Assembly: GCA_023228885.1 (NCBI GenBank)
Contig: JALOAJ010000048.1
Location: 1-14,303 of the forward strand
DNA length: 14,303 nt
DNA from: Bacillota bacterium
Lineage (GTDB): Bacteria > Bacillota > Clostridia > Monoglobales > Firm-18
Direction of reading: 5' to 3'
Of this stretch, positions 6,220-12,330 are shown piece by piece (positions within the stretch are counted from its first letter, which is position 1; the number at the start of each line of letters is the position of its first letter). Both the position numbers and the translations under genes were made by a program. A model generated the notes under the pieces. It saw only the letters and a list, made by a program, of their open reading frames with translations. It ran no database searches and was not told the DNA's origin.

Positions 6220-7590
6220 TTAAAGCTCCATGCAATTATATATTATTTTACTTACTTCAGCCCTTGTTATATGGTTGTACGGCTTAAATGTGTTATCATC
6301 GTAGCCCGACATAATGCCCTGCGCAACCGCCGCCGCAACCCCTTGCAGCGACCAATCGGGAATATCGCTTTTATCGGCAAAGGTTATTTCGTCAGCGTTG
6401 CCTTGGGAAAGAGAAAATGCCCTCGAAGCAATCACTACAAGCTCACTTCTTGTAATGTTTTGGTTCGGGCGGAAGGTGTTGTCCTCATAGCCTGTTATTA
6501 TGCCTTCTTTGAATACCGCCTTTACATAACCCTGTGCCCAATCGGCAATTTCACCAAGGTCTGCAAATTCTAAATTCACTTCATCCAAAGGCGAAAGGTT
6601 AGCCGCCAGCGCAATTATTTTTGCCGCTTCTGCGCGTGTTATTTGGCGGTCCGGGCGAATTGTGCCGTCTTCATAGCCGTTTATAATGCCCTTTTCTGCA
6701 AGCTTTTCAAAATAATCTTTTGACCAATGGTTTTCAATATCGACATATTTTTTAACTTCGGGCTGTTGCGGTTGTTCTACAACCGGAGGGGGAATAAATG
6801 TGCCTCCGCCACCACCGCCACCGCCGCCGCTAACTCCGCTCATGTTTCTTGTGAATTGTTGTTGCACCGTTTTGCTTCTTATACCGTTTTTCTCGGCGAA
6901 CGCATATATTGTTGTGGTATTCGAAAGTTCAAACGGGTAATCATGGTCATATTTTTTGTCCGGTTTGCCGCTTGTTGACATTGTATAGTATATATCTGCG
7001 CCATCGCTTGGTTCTTCAAATGATACCGTAAGGGTGTACGGAAAAACCGTTCTTGGATACACAAACTTCGGAACCTTAACAATGCCGACTTCAAATTCCG
7101 TTTCGCTTGCATATTGACCTGTGGAGTTTAGCGTTACTTCCATTTCATAATCGCCTGTCTTATCATCTTTGCCCGGTTTTGACAAAAATACCGATGAGCG
7201 GCTTATCGAAACTTCAGGTATGCCTATTTCAATTACCTTAAAGGTTATGCTTGCAAGGGTGTTCCCCGAAAGAGGCTTATCGTTTATACAGTAGTAATAT
7301 CTTATCGTGCCGTTTTCGTTATCAATTTCTTTTACCGGCTCAATGCCGCCCTCATTTCCGATAATGTCGGTTGCCATCAGGTAATCGGCATCAAAATTTA
7401 TCAAAAGTTCATATGTGTATAACCCGGCATAATCTTGCGCCTTTATCGGCAGGGTGAAGGTATCATCAACATCCGGCGTTCTTATGCCGGATTTATCAAG
7501 ATACACAACGGGGGCTTGCTGTGCAAAAGCATTGCCAAACGAGAGCACAAGGCAAGCCATTGTAAAAATAAAAGTTATTTTTTTAATCAT
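6220..7590 (-). CDS. Surface-anchored cohesin-like protein with three SLH domains
   Basis: A 456 aa precursor. Domains in order: signal peptide (1-23, cleavage likely after AFA), cohesin-like beta sandwich (~27-155, with the YTYELLINFDADYL and LASITFKV strands typical of type I cohesins), a chitobiase/hexosaminidase-C-terminal-like module (~172-247, TVSFEEPSDGADIYYT), a run of nine glycines (255-263) and a proline-rich linker, then three S-layer homology repeats (~283-327, 341-385, 402-448), each with an ITRAE- or ITRSE-type motif. SLH repeats bind secondary cell-wall polymer, so the cohesin would be displayed on the surface to dock partners carrying dockerins. The gene just upstream encodes a dockerin. 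No promoter was seen in the 76-base gap, so it is probably in the same operon. AAAGGA lies ~13 bases before ATG 7590, a long spacing that suggests moderate translation. Confidence 0.88.
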   Translation of the reverse strand: MIKKITFIFTMACLVLSFGNAFAQQAPVVYLDKSGIRTPDVDDTFTLPIKAQDYAGLYTYELLINFDADYLMATDIIGNEGGIEPVKEIDNENGTIRYYYCINDKPLSGNTLASITFKVIEIGIPEVSISRSSVFLSKPGKDDKTGDYEMEVTLNSTGQYASETEFEVGIVKVPKFVYPRTVFPYTLTVSFEEPSDGADIYYTMSTSGKPDKKYDHDYPFELSNTTTIYAFAEKNGIRSKTVQQQFTRNMSGVSGGGGGGGGGTFIPPPVVEQPQQPEVKKYVDIENHWSKDYFEKLAEKGIINGYEDGTIRPDRQITRAEAAKIIALAANLSPLDEVNLEFADLGEIADWAQGYVKAVFKEGIITGYEDNTFRPNQNITRSELVVIASRAFSLSQGNADEITFADKSDIPDWSLQGVAAAVAQGIMSGYDDNTFKPYNHITRAEVSKIIYNCMEL

Positions 7591-7643
7591 ATTTAGGGTT
7601 CATTCCTTTCTGCCTTCCCATTTGAAAGGCGTGCATATTTGTG

Positions 7644-7670
7644 TTAGCTTTTGCGGAAAACAAAAGCTAA
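7644..7670 (-). repeat. Hairpin across the stop codon of the dockerin gene
   Basis: TTAGCTTTTG (7644-7653), a seven-base loop, and CAAAAGCTAA (7661-7670) form a perfect 10-bp stem that includes the dockerin gene stop (CTA, 7667-7669). No T tract follows on the minus strand. It could be a partial terminator or a 3'-end stabiliser that sets the ratio of dockerin to cohesin message. Confidence 0.5.
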
Positions 7671-8530
7671 TTGCTTGCCTTTTTTGCGTTGTACCCTGCA
7701 ATAAAACATTCTATATCTTTTCCATCAACCTTGTTATCCCTGTTAAAATCTGCAACGGCATCATATTGATTATATGATATGTATGAACAAAGCAAATTAA
7801 AATCGAATATGTCAATTTTGCCGTCGTCATTTACATCCCCGGGGTAAAATCCGTTTACTTTCATTTGCGCCGTCTCGTCAAATTCTGTCTGCGCGCTTGT
7901 AAAGCCCGCCCCAGTAATTATAATTTTATAATCCAAATCAGGCTCTATAAGCGGTTTTCTGCCGCTAAATATAAGCTTTCCATTTTCCGAAAGTTCAACC
8001 GACATGTTAAATTCGTTCTGACCGCCTTTTAACGCCGCGGAAATATTATCAGAGTTTGAAAGGTTGCAGTATGTTATTATTTCACCATTTATGGTTGCCG
8101 GAATAACCGTAAAGGTTTCATAAATGTCATCCGGTGCAAAATAATCGACGCCGTCAATTTGTATATATGTATCGGCGTGGATAAACACTTCGAATTCCTT
8201 TTGCTCTTCCTGCCCTAAAATTGAATCGCTAAGCGTAAAGTTAAACACGGCAACGGGGAGTTGGCTGTCATGCGCCTCGTCGCTTCCCGGCTCAATAGCT
8301 TTTTCTGTAATCGGTTCGATAAAAATATCCTCCGGCACAACAAGCTTTATCAAACCTTCGTCTATTGTAACATCTTCGTTTATAAAAACGCTAAATTGTA
8401 TGTTGCCTCCTTCGCTAACCGTTTGCACATCCGCCGATAGCAAAAATTCTACTGCCGCCTCATCTGCCGCCAACATCGGCAGCCGAAGGCACAGAGCAAG
8501 CAATACAGAAAAAACTATTGTATGTTTCAA
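7667..8530 (-). CDS. Secreted dockerin-bearing protein
   Basis: A 287 aa precursor from TTG 8530. Layout: signal peptide MKHTIVFSVLLALCLRLPMLA (1-21 or near), an unrecognised beta-rich domain (~25-142), a second beta domain (~145-228, TINGEIITYC... LDYKIIITGAGF) like the carboxypeptidase-regulatory-like modules that often precede dockerins, then a type I dockerin (~230-280). Its two calcium loops are DVNDDGKIDIFD and DFNRDNKVDGKD, both with acidic or Asn ligands at positions 1, 3, 5, 9 and 12. No catalytic domain is visible, so it looks like a structural or binding subunit. The frame is open upstream to 8599, but the codons there coincide with the -35 and -10 boxes; TTG 8530 has AAGGGATGG six bases before it and starts a clean signal peptide. 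The neighbouring cohesin-SLH protein is its natural docking partner. Confidence 0.85.
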   Translation of the reverse strand: MKHTIVFSVLLALCLRLPMLAADEAAVEFLLSADVQTVSEGGNIQFSVFINEDVTIDEGLIKLVVPEDIFIEPITEKAIEPGSDEAHDSQLPVAVFNFTLSDSILGQEEQKEFEVFIHADTYIQIDGVDYFAPDDIYETFTVIPATINGEIITYCNLSNSDNISAALKGGQNEFNMSVELSENGKLIFSGRKPLIEPDLDYKIIITGAGFTSAQTEFDETAQMKVNGFYPGDVNDDGKIDIFDFNLLCSYISYNQYDAVADFNRDNKVDGKDIECFIAGYNAKKASN

Positions 8531-8536
8531 CGCCAA

Positions 8537-8545
8537 CCATCCCTT
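8537..8545 (-). promoter_or_regulatory. Ribosome site deciding the TTG start of the dockerin gene
   Basis: AAGGGATGG on the minus strand, six bases before TTG 8530. It supports the shorter product, which begins directly with a signal peptide. Confidence 0.6.
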
Positions 8546-8570
8546 TTTGTTTATTTTATATTTCAAATAC

Positions 8571-8599
8571 ATAGTAACATTTTGAAGGTTAAATGTCAA
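8571..8599 (-). promoter_or_regulatory. Consensus promoter of the dockerin-cohesin operon
   Basis: On the minus strand: a perfect TTGACA (8599-8594), 17 bases, TACTAT (8576-8571). The predicted transcript start is near 8564, giving a ~34-base leader to TTG 8530. Confidence 0.7.
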
Positions 8600-8620
8600 T
8601 CGGTTATTGCTTGCCGGGGG

Positions 8621-8650
8621 GTACTATATTGGCTTTTAATTGCATAATAT
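8621..8650 (+). promoter_or_regulatory. Possible sigma-E-type promoter of spoIIID
   Basis: ACTATATT (8623-8630) and CATAATAT (8643-8650), 12 bases apart, resemble the mother-cell sigma-E boxes. spoIIID is a sigma-E gene in Bacillus. A sigma-A reading (TTGGCT, TATAAT) has only 13 bases between boxes and fits poorly. Confidence 0.35.
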
Positions 8651-8680
8651 AATACAAAAGGCTATAAGGGGGCTTAAGCT

Positions 8681-8947
8681 GTGAACACTCATATAGAGGA
8701 AAGGACTATACAACTTGCAAAGTATATAATAGATAAAAAGTCTACTGTGCGGGGTGCGGCAAAGCATTTTGGGATAAGCAAAAGCACCGTACATAAGGAT
8801 ATAACGCATAGACTGCAAACACTTAATGTTACCCTTGCAAAAGAAATCAGAAAAATACTTGATGAGAATAAATCGCAACGGCACATAAGGGGGGGAATTG
8901 CCACAAAAAGAAAATACAAAGGCGAATTTGAAAACACCGCAACCTGA
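8681..8947 (+). CDS. spoIIID: Sporulation transcription factor SpoIIID
   Basis: An 88 aa DNA-binding protein that, in Bacillus and Clostridia, works in the mother cell after engulfment and switches sigma-E genes on or off before sigma-K takes over. The sequence has the family start (IEERTIQLAKYIIDKKSTVRGAAKHFGIS as a continuous pattern over residues 6-33) with a helix-turn-helix at ~25-44 (GAAKHFGISKSTVHKDI) and the basic C-terminal tail (RGGIATKRKYK) used for extra DNA contact. Length is normal. GTG 8681 is chosen because AAGGGGG lies about ten bases upstream. It is divergent from the dockerin operon and followed by a 3D-domain cell-wall gene. It marks the organism as an endospore former, at least by gene content. 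Confidence 0.96.
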   Translation: MNTHIEERTIQLAKYIIDKKSTVRGAAKHFGISKSTVHKDITHRLQTLNVTLAKEIRKILDENKSQRHIRGGIATKRKYKGEFENTAT

Positions 8948-9004
8948 TAAAATCGGGCTAAGGCGGGCTCAATTCAGGCAAAACACAATAAAAGGTAAAA
9001 AGGA

Positions 9005-9033
9005 TAGACAAGTTGATAAACTTATGCTATAAT
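9005..9033 (+). promoter_or_regulatory. Promoter upstream of the 3D-domain protein gene
   Basis: TAGACA (9005-9010), 17 bases, TATAAT (9028-9033), with TGC before the -10. The start would be near 9040, leaving a leader of ~220 bases before ATG 9263. The TTATGCTATAAT block is shared with the rpmE promoter. Confidence 0.6.
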
Positions 9034-9103
9034 ATGACCATTGCCAAAAAAGGAATAAATTTTCATTGTTTGTATAAAAGCAAAAATAGCGGTTATAATT
9101 TCA

Positions 9104-9226
9104 ATGTGTGTATTATTTTTACGAAACGCATATAATGTTAGCGGCATGCTTTATACAAAAAAAGGATGGACAGCAAATTACGGTTCAATTTATTATGGCG
9201 TTATGTTTAAGCAAGTTTGGCACTAA
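9104..9226 (+). CDS. Possible small ORF of 40 aa in the leader of the 3D-domain gene
   Basis: ATG 9104 to TAA 9224-9226. The product would begin MCVLFLRNAYNVSG and end YGVMFKQVWH, with many Tyr and hydrophobic residues. The frame is open upstream to 9059; translation of that part adds a hydrophobic stretch (FIVCIKAKIAVIIS), but no ATG, GTG or TTG start is available there. AAAGGA (9049-9054) is the only nearby ribosome site and is too far from ATG 9104. I do not recognise it; it may be a short membrane or leader peptide, or chance. Confidence 0.2.
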   Translation: MCVLFLRNAYNVSGMLYTKKGWTANYGSIYYGVMFKQVWH

Positions 9227-9262
9227 GGTATTGCTTGTCCTTCCGAGTAATAGGAGGTTAGT

Positions 9263-10300
9263 ATGCATTTGTCAGACAAAGATGTAAACCCCCACCCTAC
9301 TTGGCGCTTTATCGTCTTTGCAGTTTTTGCATTGGTGATTGGCGCACTGACAGTAAAAGGGTTGGTTTACGCAATGTCAAAGCAGGTGAGCATTGCAGAC
9401 AGCAATGGGTATTTTGAGGAATTTACAACATATAAATCAACCGTTGCACAGGTATTAAGCGAAAAAAACATTGTGCTGGGGGATTTTGATGAAGTAATCC
9501 CAAAACCATGGGAATGTGTTTTTGATGGGGAACAAATAGCAGTAAACAGGGCAGTTTATGTTAATTTGATGAACGGTAACCAGCACGATTTGGTGTTGAC
9601 CGCAAAGAAAACTGTTGCTTCGCTATTGCAAAGCTTGGGTATAACTGCGGCAGACAACACAACTTTAAATGTTGCTTTTGAGGATGAAGTTTTTGAAGGC
9701 ATGTCAATAAGAGTTGTGTATTCAAAAGAAGAAATTGTAACGCAAAAAGAGGCTATCCCTTTCGAAGTTGAAAAAAAGATAAGCAACTCATTAAAAGAAG
9801 GGGAAACAAGGGTAGTAAGCGAAGGCAAGGAAGGTCTTGCGGAAAAAGTTTATAAAGTGTGCTACGAAAACGACATTGAGGTCGGCAGAGAGCAAATAGA
9901 GCAGCAAATATTATCAAAACCGGCTAACAAGGTTGTGGAATACGGAGCGCCCGCAGCGGTGCAAGCGTTAGCATATAACAGCGGCACACTAATTTCGCGC
10001 GGCGGTGAGCTGCGTTATAAAGGCGTGATAACTTGTAGCGCGTCCGCTTATTGCATACAAGGCAGAACCGCATCGGGAATGGCGTCGCAAGTTGGCGTAG
10101 TGGCGGTTGACCCTTCGGTTATTCCTCTTGGAACACGGCTATACATTGAATCGCCGAACGGCTCGTGGACATACGGTAATGCAATTGCAGGCGATACGGG
10201 CGGCGCAATAAAGGGCAACAAGATAGACTTGTTTATGAACACATATCAAGAAGCAATAAGTTTCGGCAGACAAACTGCAAAAGTATATATCTTAGAATAA
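9263..10300 (+). CDS. Cell-wall-active protein with DUF348, G5 and 3D domains (YabE-like)
   Basis: A 345 aa membrane-anchored extracellular protein. A single transmembrane helix (~15-38) is followed by two DUF348 ubiquitin-like repeats (~42-85, 98-141), a G5 domain (~153-228, KEEIVTQKEAIPFEVEKK... KVVEYG) and a C-terminal 3D domain (~250-345). The 3D domain is a double-psi barrel related to MltA lytic transglycosylases; its three name-giving aspartates are seen in AVDPSVIPLG (Asp283), AGDTGG (Asp311) and KIDLF (Asp322). The expected role is peptidoglycan cleavage in wall remodelling, germination or resuscitation, as for YabE and Rpf-like proteins. TAGGAGGTTAGT places ATG 9263. It follows spoIIID on the same strand but has its own promoter and a strong terminator, so it is probably transcribed alone. 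Confidence 0.9.
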   Translation: MHLSDKDVNPHPTWRFIVFAVFALVIGALTVKGLVYAMSKQVSIADSNGYFEEFTTYKSTVAQVLSEKNIVLGDFDEVIPKPWECVFDGEQIAVNRAVYVNLMNGNQHDLVLTAKKTVASLLQSLGITAADNTTLNVAFEDEVFEGMSIRVVYSKEEIVTQKEAIPFEVEKKISNSLKEGETRVVSEGKEGLAEKVYKVCYENDIEVGREQIEQQILSKPANKVVEYGAPAAVQALAYNSGTLISRGGELRYKGVITCSASAYCIQGRTASGMASQVGVVAVDPSVIPLGTRLYIESPNGSWTYGNAIAGDTGGAIKGNKIDLFMNTYQEAISFGRQTAKVYILE

Positions 10301-10310
10301 AAAGTTACAA

Positions 10311-10362
10311 AAGGCTGCGGCAACAGATGGTAAAAATCTGGTTTTGCCGCAGCCTTGTTTTG
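10311..10362 (+). terminator. Strong intrinsic terminator after the 3D-domain gene
   Basis: AAGGCTGCGGCAA (10311-10323) pairs with TTGCCGCAGCCTT (10344-10356), with an inner CAGAT/ATCTG helix, and is followed by GTTTTG. The outer TTACAA/TTGTAA can extend the stem. Confidence 0.9.
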
Positions 10363-10388
10363 TAAAAATGTTGTTTTGCGAATATAAT
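10360..10388 (+). promoter_or_regulatory. Promoter of the uracil-DNA glycosylase gene
   Basis: TTGTAA (10360-10365), 17 bases, TATAAT (10383-10388). The transcript would start near 10395, about 50 bases before the coding frame. The -35 overlaps the tail of the preceding terminator. Confidence 0.55.
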
Positions 10389-10443
10389 GGGCGTTTAGGG
10401 CACATCCTAAAAAGCGAAAGCAATAAAATGGTGGTGTTGCGTC

Positions 10444-11034
10444 ATCGAAAACATCGAATTTAAACCTTCAATTTGGAAAGAAGAAAAACCGCCCGTCGGA
10501 GCATCCGACTATGAAAAATGTGAAGTGTGCACGCCGAAATCGCGAATTATTTGGGGGGAAGGCAACCCCAAAAGCTCAGTTGTTATCATTTTAGATAACC
10601 CCGGCGCACGAGAGGATAAGGACGGCAATGAATATGTTTGCGGCACAAGGGCAACCCTTCAAACAGCGCTGAACAATGTTGGATTGTCGCAAAATGAAGT
10701 TTATATAACCTACCTGCTAAAATGCCGACCGCTGCGCAAATATGACAAAGCTGCAGCTTATAATTTCAGCAAGCCGTTTTTGGTTAAGCAAATTTTCGAT
10801 ATTAGCCCTAAATTTCTTGTTTGCTTGGGCGATACCGTGGTCAAGTATATGTTTGATGATGCAGATGCCAGCGTTAAGGATATGCGCGGAAAATGGCATC
10901 GATTAATGGGGGCTGATACAATTGTTTCTTATCATCCGCTGGCGGTTAGAAGAAGACCAAACCTAAGCAAAAATTTTGAATTTGATTTTCAAATGCTAAT
11001 ACAGCGTTTTAACAGCGAAAAAGCTGATAAATAA
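10444..11034 (+). CDS. Uracil-DNA glycosylase superfamily protein (family-4-like), start unusual
   Basis: The frame reads as a family-4-like uracil-DNA glycosylase, which removes uracil from DNA in base-excision repair. Visible: a Cys pair CEVC (10519-10530), GEGNP, the active-site block LDNPGARED (family 4 has GEAPGxxED), VYITYLLKCRP, FLVCLGD and the motif SYHPLAVRRRPNL. The first conventional start in this frame is GTG 10525, which would cut off the first Cys of the pair and the family-like leader EFKPSIWKEEKPP. The homologous frame reaches back to about 10441, where only GTC 10441 or ATC 10444 lies a suitable distance after GGTGGTG (10430-10436). I therefore give ATC 10444 as the coding limit; a start at GTG 10525 (169 aa) or a one-base frameshift from ATG 10428 are alternatives. 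The position where family 4 has its fourth Fe-S cysteine appears to be Ser (NFSKPFL). Confidence 0.75.
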   Translation: MENIEFKPSIWKEEKPPVGASDYEKCEVCTPKSRIIWGEGNPKSSVVIILDNPGAREDKDGNEYVCGTRATLQTALNNVGLSQNEVYITYLLKCRPLRKYDKAAAYNFSKPFLVKQIFDISPKFLVCLGDTVVKYMFDDADASVKDMRGKWHRLMGADTIVSYHPLAVRRRPNLSKNFEFDFQMLIQRFNSEKADK

Positions 11035-11036
11035 TA

Positions 11037-11504
11037 TTATTCGTACATCATATAAACAGCTTTGCGAATTTCGTTATAGCTTGTGCACCTGCAAATGTTC
11101 GATTGCAGCCATTCTTCTATTATATATTCTTCCGGCACGGTCGGGTATTGGGCTTTTAGCGAGTGGCAAACCATCAAAAACCCTGACGTGCAATAGCCGC
11201 ATTGAAAAGCGTTCCCATCGACAAACGCTCTTTGCGCGGCGGCAACGCCGCCAAGCCCCTCAACCGTTTCGATTGCATGACCTTCCGCTTCTACCGCAAG
11301 CATAAGGCATGATTTTGCGGGCAGCCCGTCCACCACTATTGTGCATGCTCCGCAATCGCCGTTTAAGCAACCGGGCTTTGCGGCGGTAAGCCCCAGCTGT
11401 TCGCGAAGAACATCAAGTAAAATGTCGGCAGGTCGCACTGCCACTTCAAAAACCTCACCGTTTACATTTAACGATATAACTACTTTTCCGTCATATTGAG
11501 TCAT
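11037..11504 (-). CDS. 2Fe-2S subunit of a xanthine-dehydrogenase-type molybdenum hydroxylase
   Basis: A 155 aa electron-transfer subunit that carries electrons from the molybdenum site to FAD. All eight cluster cysteines are present: the plant-ferredoxin-type set Cys46, Cys51, Cys54 and Cys66 (PGCLNGDCGAC), and the C-terminal helical set Cys102, Cys105, Cys138 and Cys140 (QCGYC, ICRC). This pattern is diagnostic for the XdhC/CoxS/HcrC family. ATG 11504 follows GGAAGGATGGGAAA and overlaps the end of the FAD subunit gene by 14 bases, so the subunits are translationally coupled. It ends two bases from the stop of the converging glycosylase gene, with no terminator between. Confidence 0.93.
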   Translation of the reverse strand: MTQYDGKVVISLNVNGEVFEVAVRPADILLDVLREQLGLTAAKPGCLNGDCGACTIVVDGLPAKSCLMLAVEAEGHAIETVEGLGGVAAAQRAFVDGNAFQCGYCTSGFLMVCHSLKAQYPTVPEEYIIEEWLQSNICRCTSYNEIRKAVYMMYE

Positions 11505-12330
11505 TTTCCCATCCTTCCAACAGTTTTTCCAATGTGTTTTTTAGCACAAAAAGCCGATATTCGCTTGATGCAACGGAATCGTTATACGCTTGCTCGGGTA
11601 GCAGCTCAGACGCCCTTTGCGCTCGTTCTTCTATGGATTTTGCTCTGTCATTTAAAACAGATTCAATTTCCTTGCTCCGAAAAGGATAGCTGCAAAGACC
11701 GGAAAACGCAACGCGCAATGTTTCGCCTTTCCAAAGTGCGGCAACGCTTATAAGCGGATAATCGATTTTTTCGTTTGCCGTTTTTTTAATATGTGCATGG
11801 CGGGCGTCCAATGCCCAAATCGGAATGCGTACCTGTGTTATCATTTCATTTTGATTCCGCGCAAGACGGCGGCGGAAAATGCTTTCAACCGAGGCGGAAC
11901 GCCCGCCATTAGGTCCAAAAAGGGTTATGTCGGCATCAGAAAGCAACAGCGGCAAAACTGTTTCACGATAAATAATACTGCCGCAAATGTTGCCGCCAAG
12001 CGTGATTCTGCATTGGTTGGTGTGGTCTGCAATTCGTCCGCAAGCAAGCTTTAACAACGGGAACAGCTTTGATTGGCATATCTTGGTCAGCGTATTTGCG
12101 GTTCCTATAATCAAATGGTTGCCGTCAACAGACAATAGGTTTAAATTTGGTATATTTTTAATATCAATAACACAACCCGGCGAAATACTGCGGGTTCGGC
12201 ACATGGTTATAATTTCGCTGCCTCCCGCATAGTAAAGCGGGGTTTTGCCTTCCGATTCATGCGCAGCGAAGGCGTCTGCCGCCTCTTTTTCGGTGCTTGG
12301 GCGGCAATAAGTAAAGTTAAAAGGTATCAT
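11491..12330 (-). CDS. FAD-binding subunit of the molybdenum hydroxylase
   Basis: A 279 aa subunit of the XdhB/CoxM type. FAD-contact motifs are YYAGGSE (residues 33-39, usually AGGT/SD) and ITLGGNICG (109-117); the C-terminal third matches the CO-dehydrogenase flavoprotein C-terminal domain. It passes electrons from the 2Fe-2S clusters to NAD or another acceptor. The frame is open to an ATG at 12357, but GGAGGA (12337-12342) with six bases to ATG 12330 decides the start. This ATG overlaps the stop of the molybdopterin subunit (TAATG), so the genes are coupled. The order on the minus strand is molybdopterin, FAD, 2Fe-2S. Confidence 0.9.
   Translation of the reverse strand: MIPFNFTYCRPSTEKEAADAFAAHESEGKTPLYYAGGSEIITMCRTRSISPGCVIDIKNIPNLNLLSVDGNHLIIGTANTLTKICQSKLFPLLKLACGRIADHTNQCRITLGGNICGSIIYRETVLPLLLSDADITLFGPNGGRSASVESIFRRRLARNQNEMITQVRIPIWALDARHAHIKKTANEKIDYPLISVAALWKGETLRVAFSGLCSYPFRSKEIESVLNDRAKSIEERAQRASELLPEQAYNDSVASSEYRLFVLKNTLEKLLEGWENDSI

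Larger units (their letters stand above)
8948..9262. other. 315-base spacer between spoIIID and the 3D-domain gene
   Basis: It holds a consensus promoter (9005-9033), a possible small ORF (9104-9226) and the ribosome site AGGAGG for the next gene. No clear terminator for spoIIID was seen. GGACAGCAA (9168-9176) could pair with TTGCTTGTCC (9231-9240) with one bulge in the leader RNA. Confidence 0.5.

Noticed and set aside
6800..6830. Simple-sequence run as a phase-variation hotspot in the cohesin-SLH gene
   Set aside because: It is a mixed GGN glycine linker read in frame, not a homopolymer; slippage would change length by whole codons at most.
8531..8599. N-terminal extension of the dockerin protein from TTG 8599
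   Set aside because: The codons coincide with the TTGACA and TACTAT boxes of its promoter, and the extension would hide the signal peptide.
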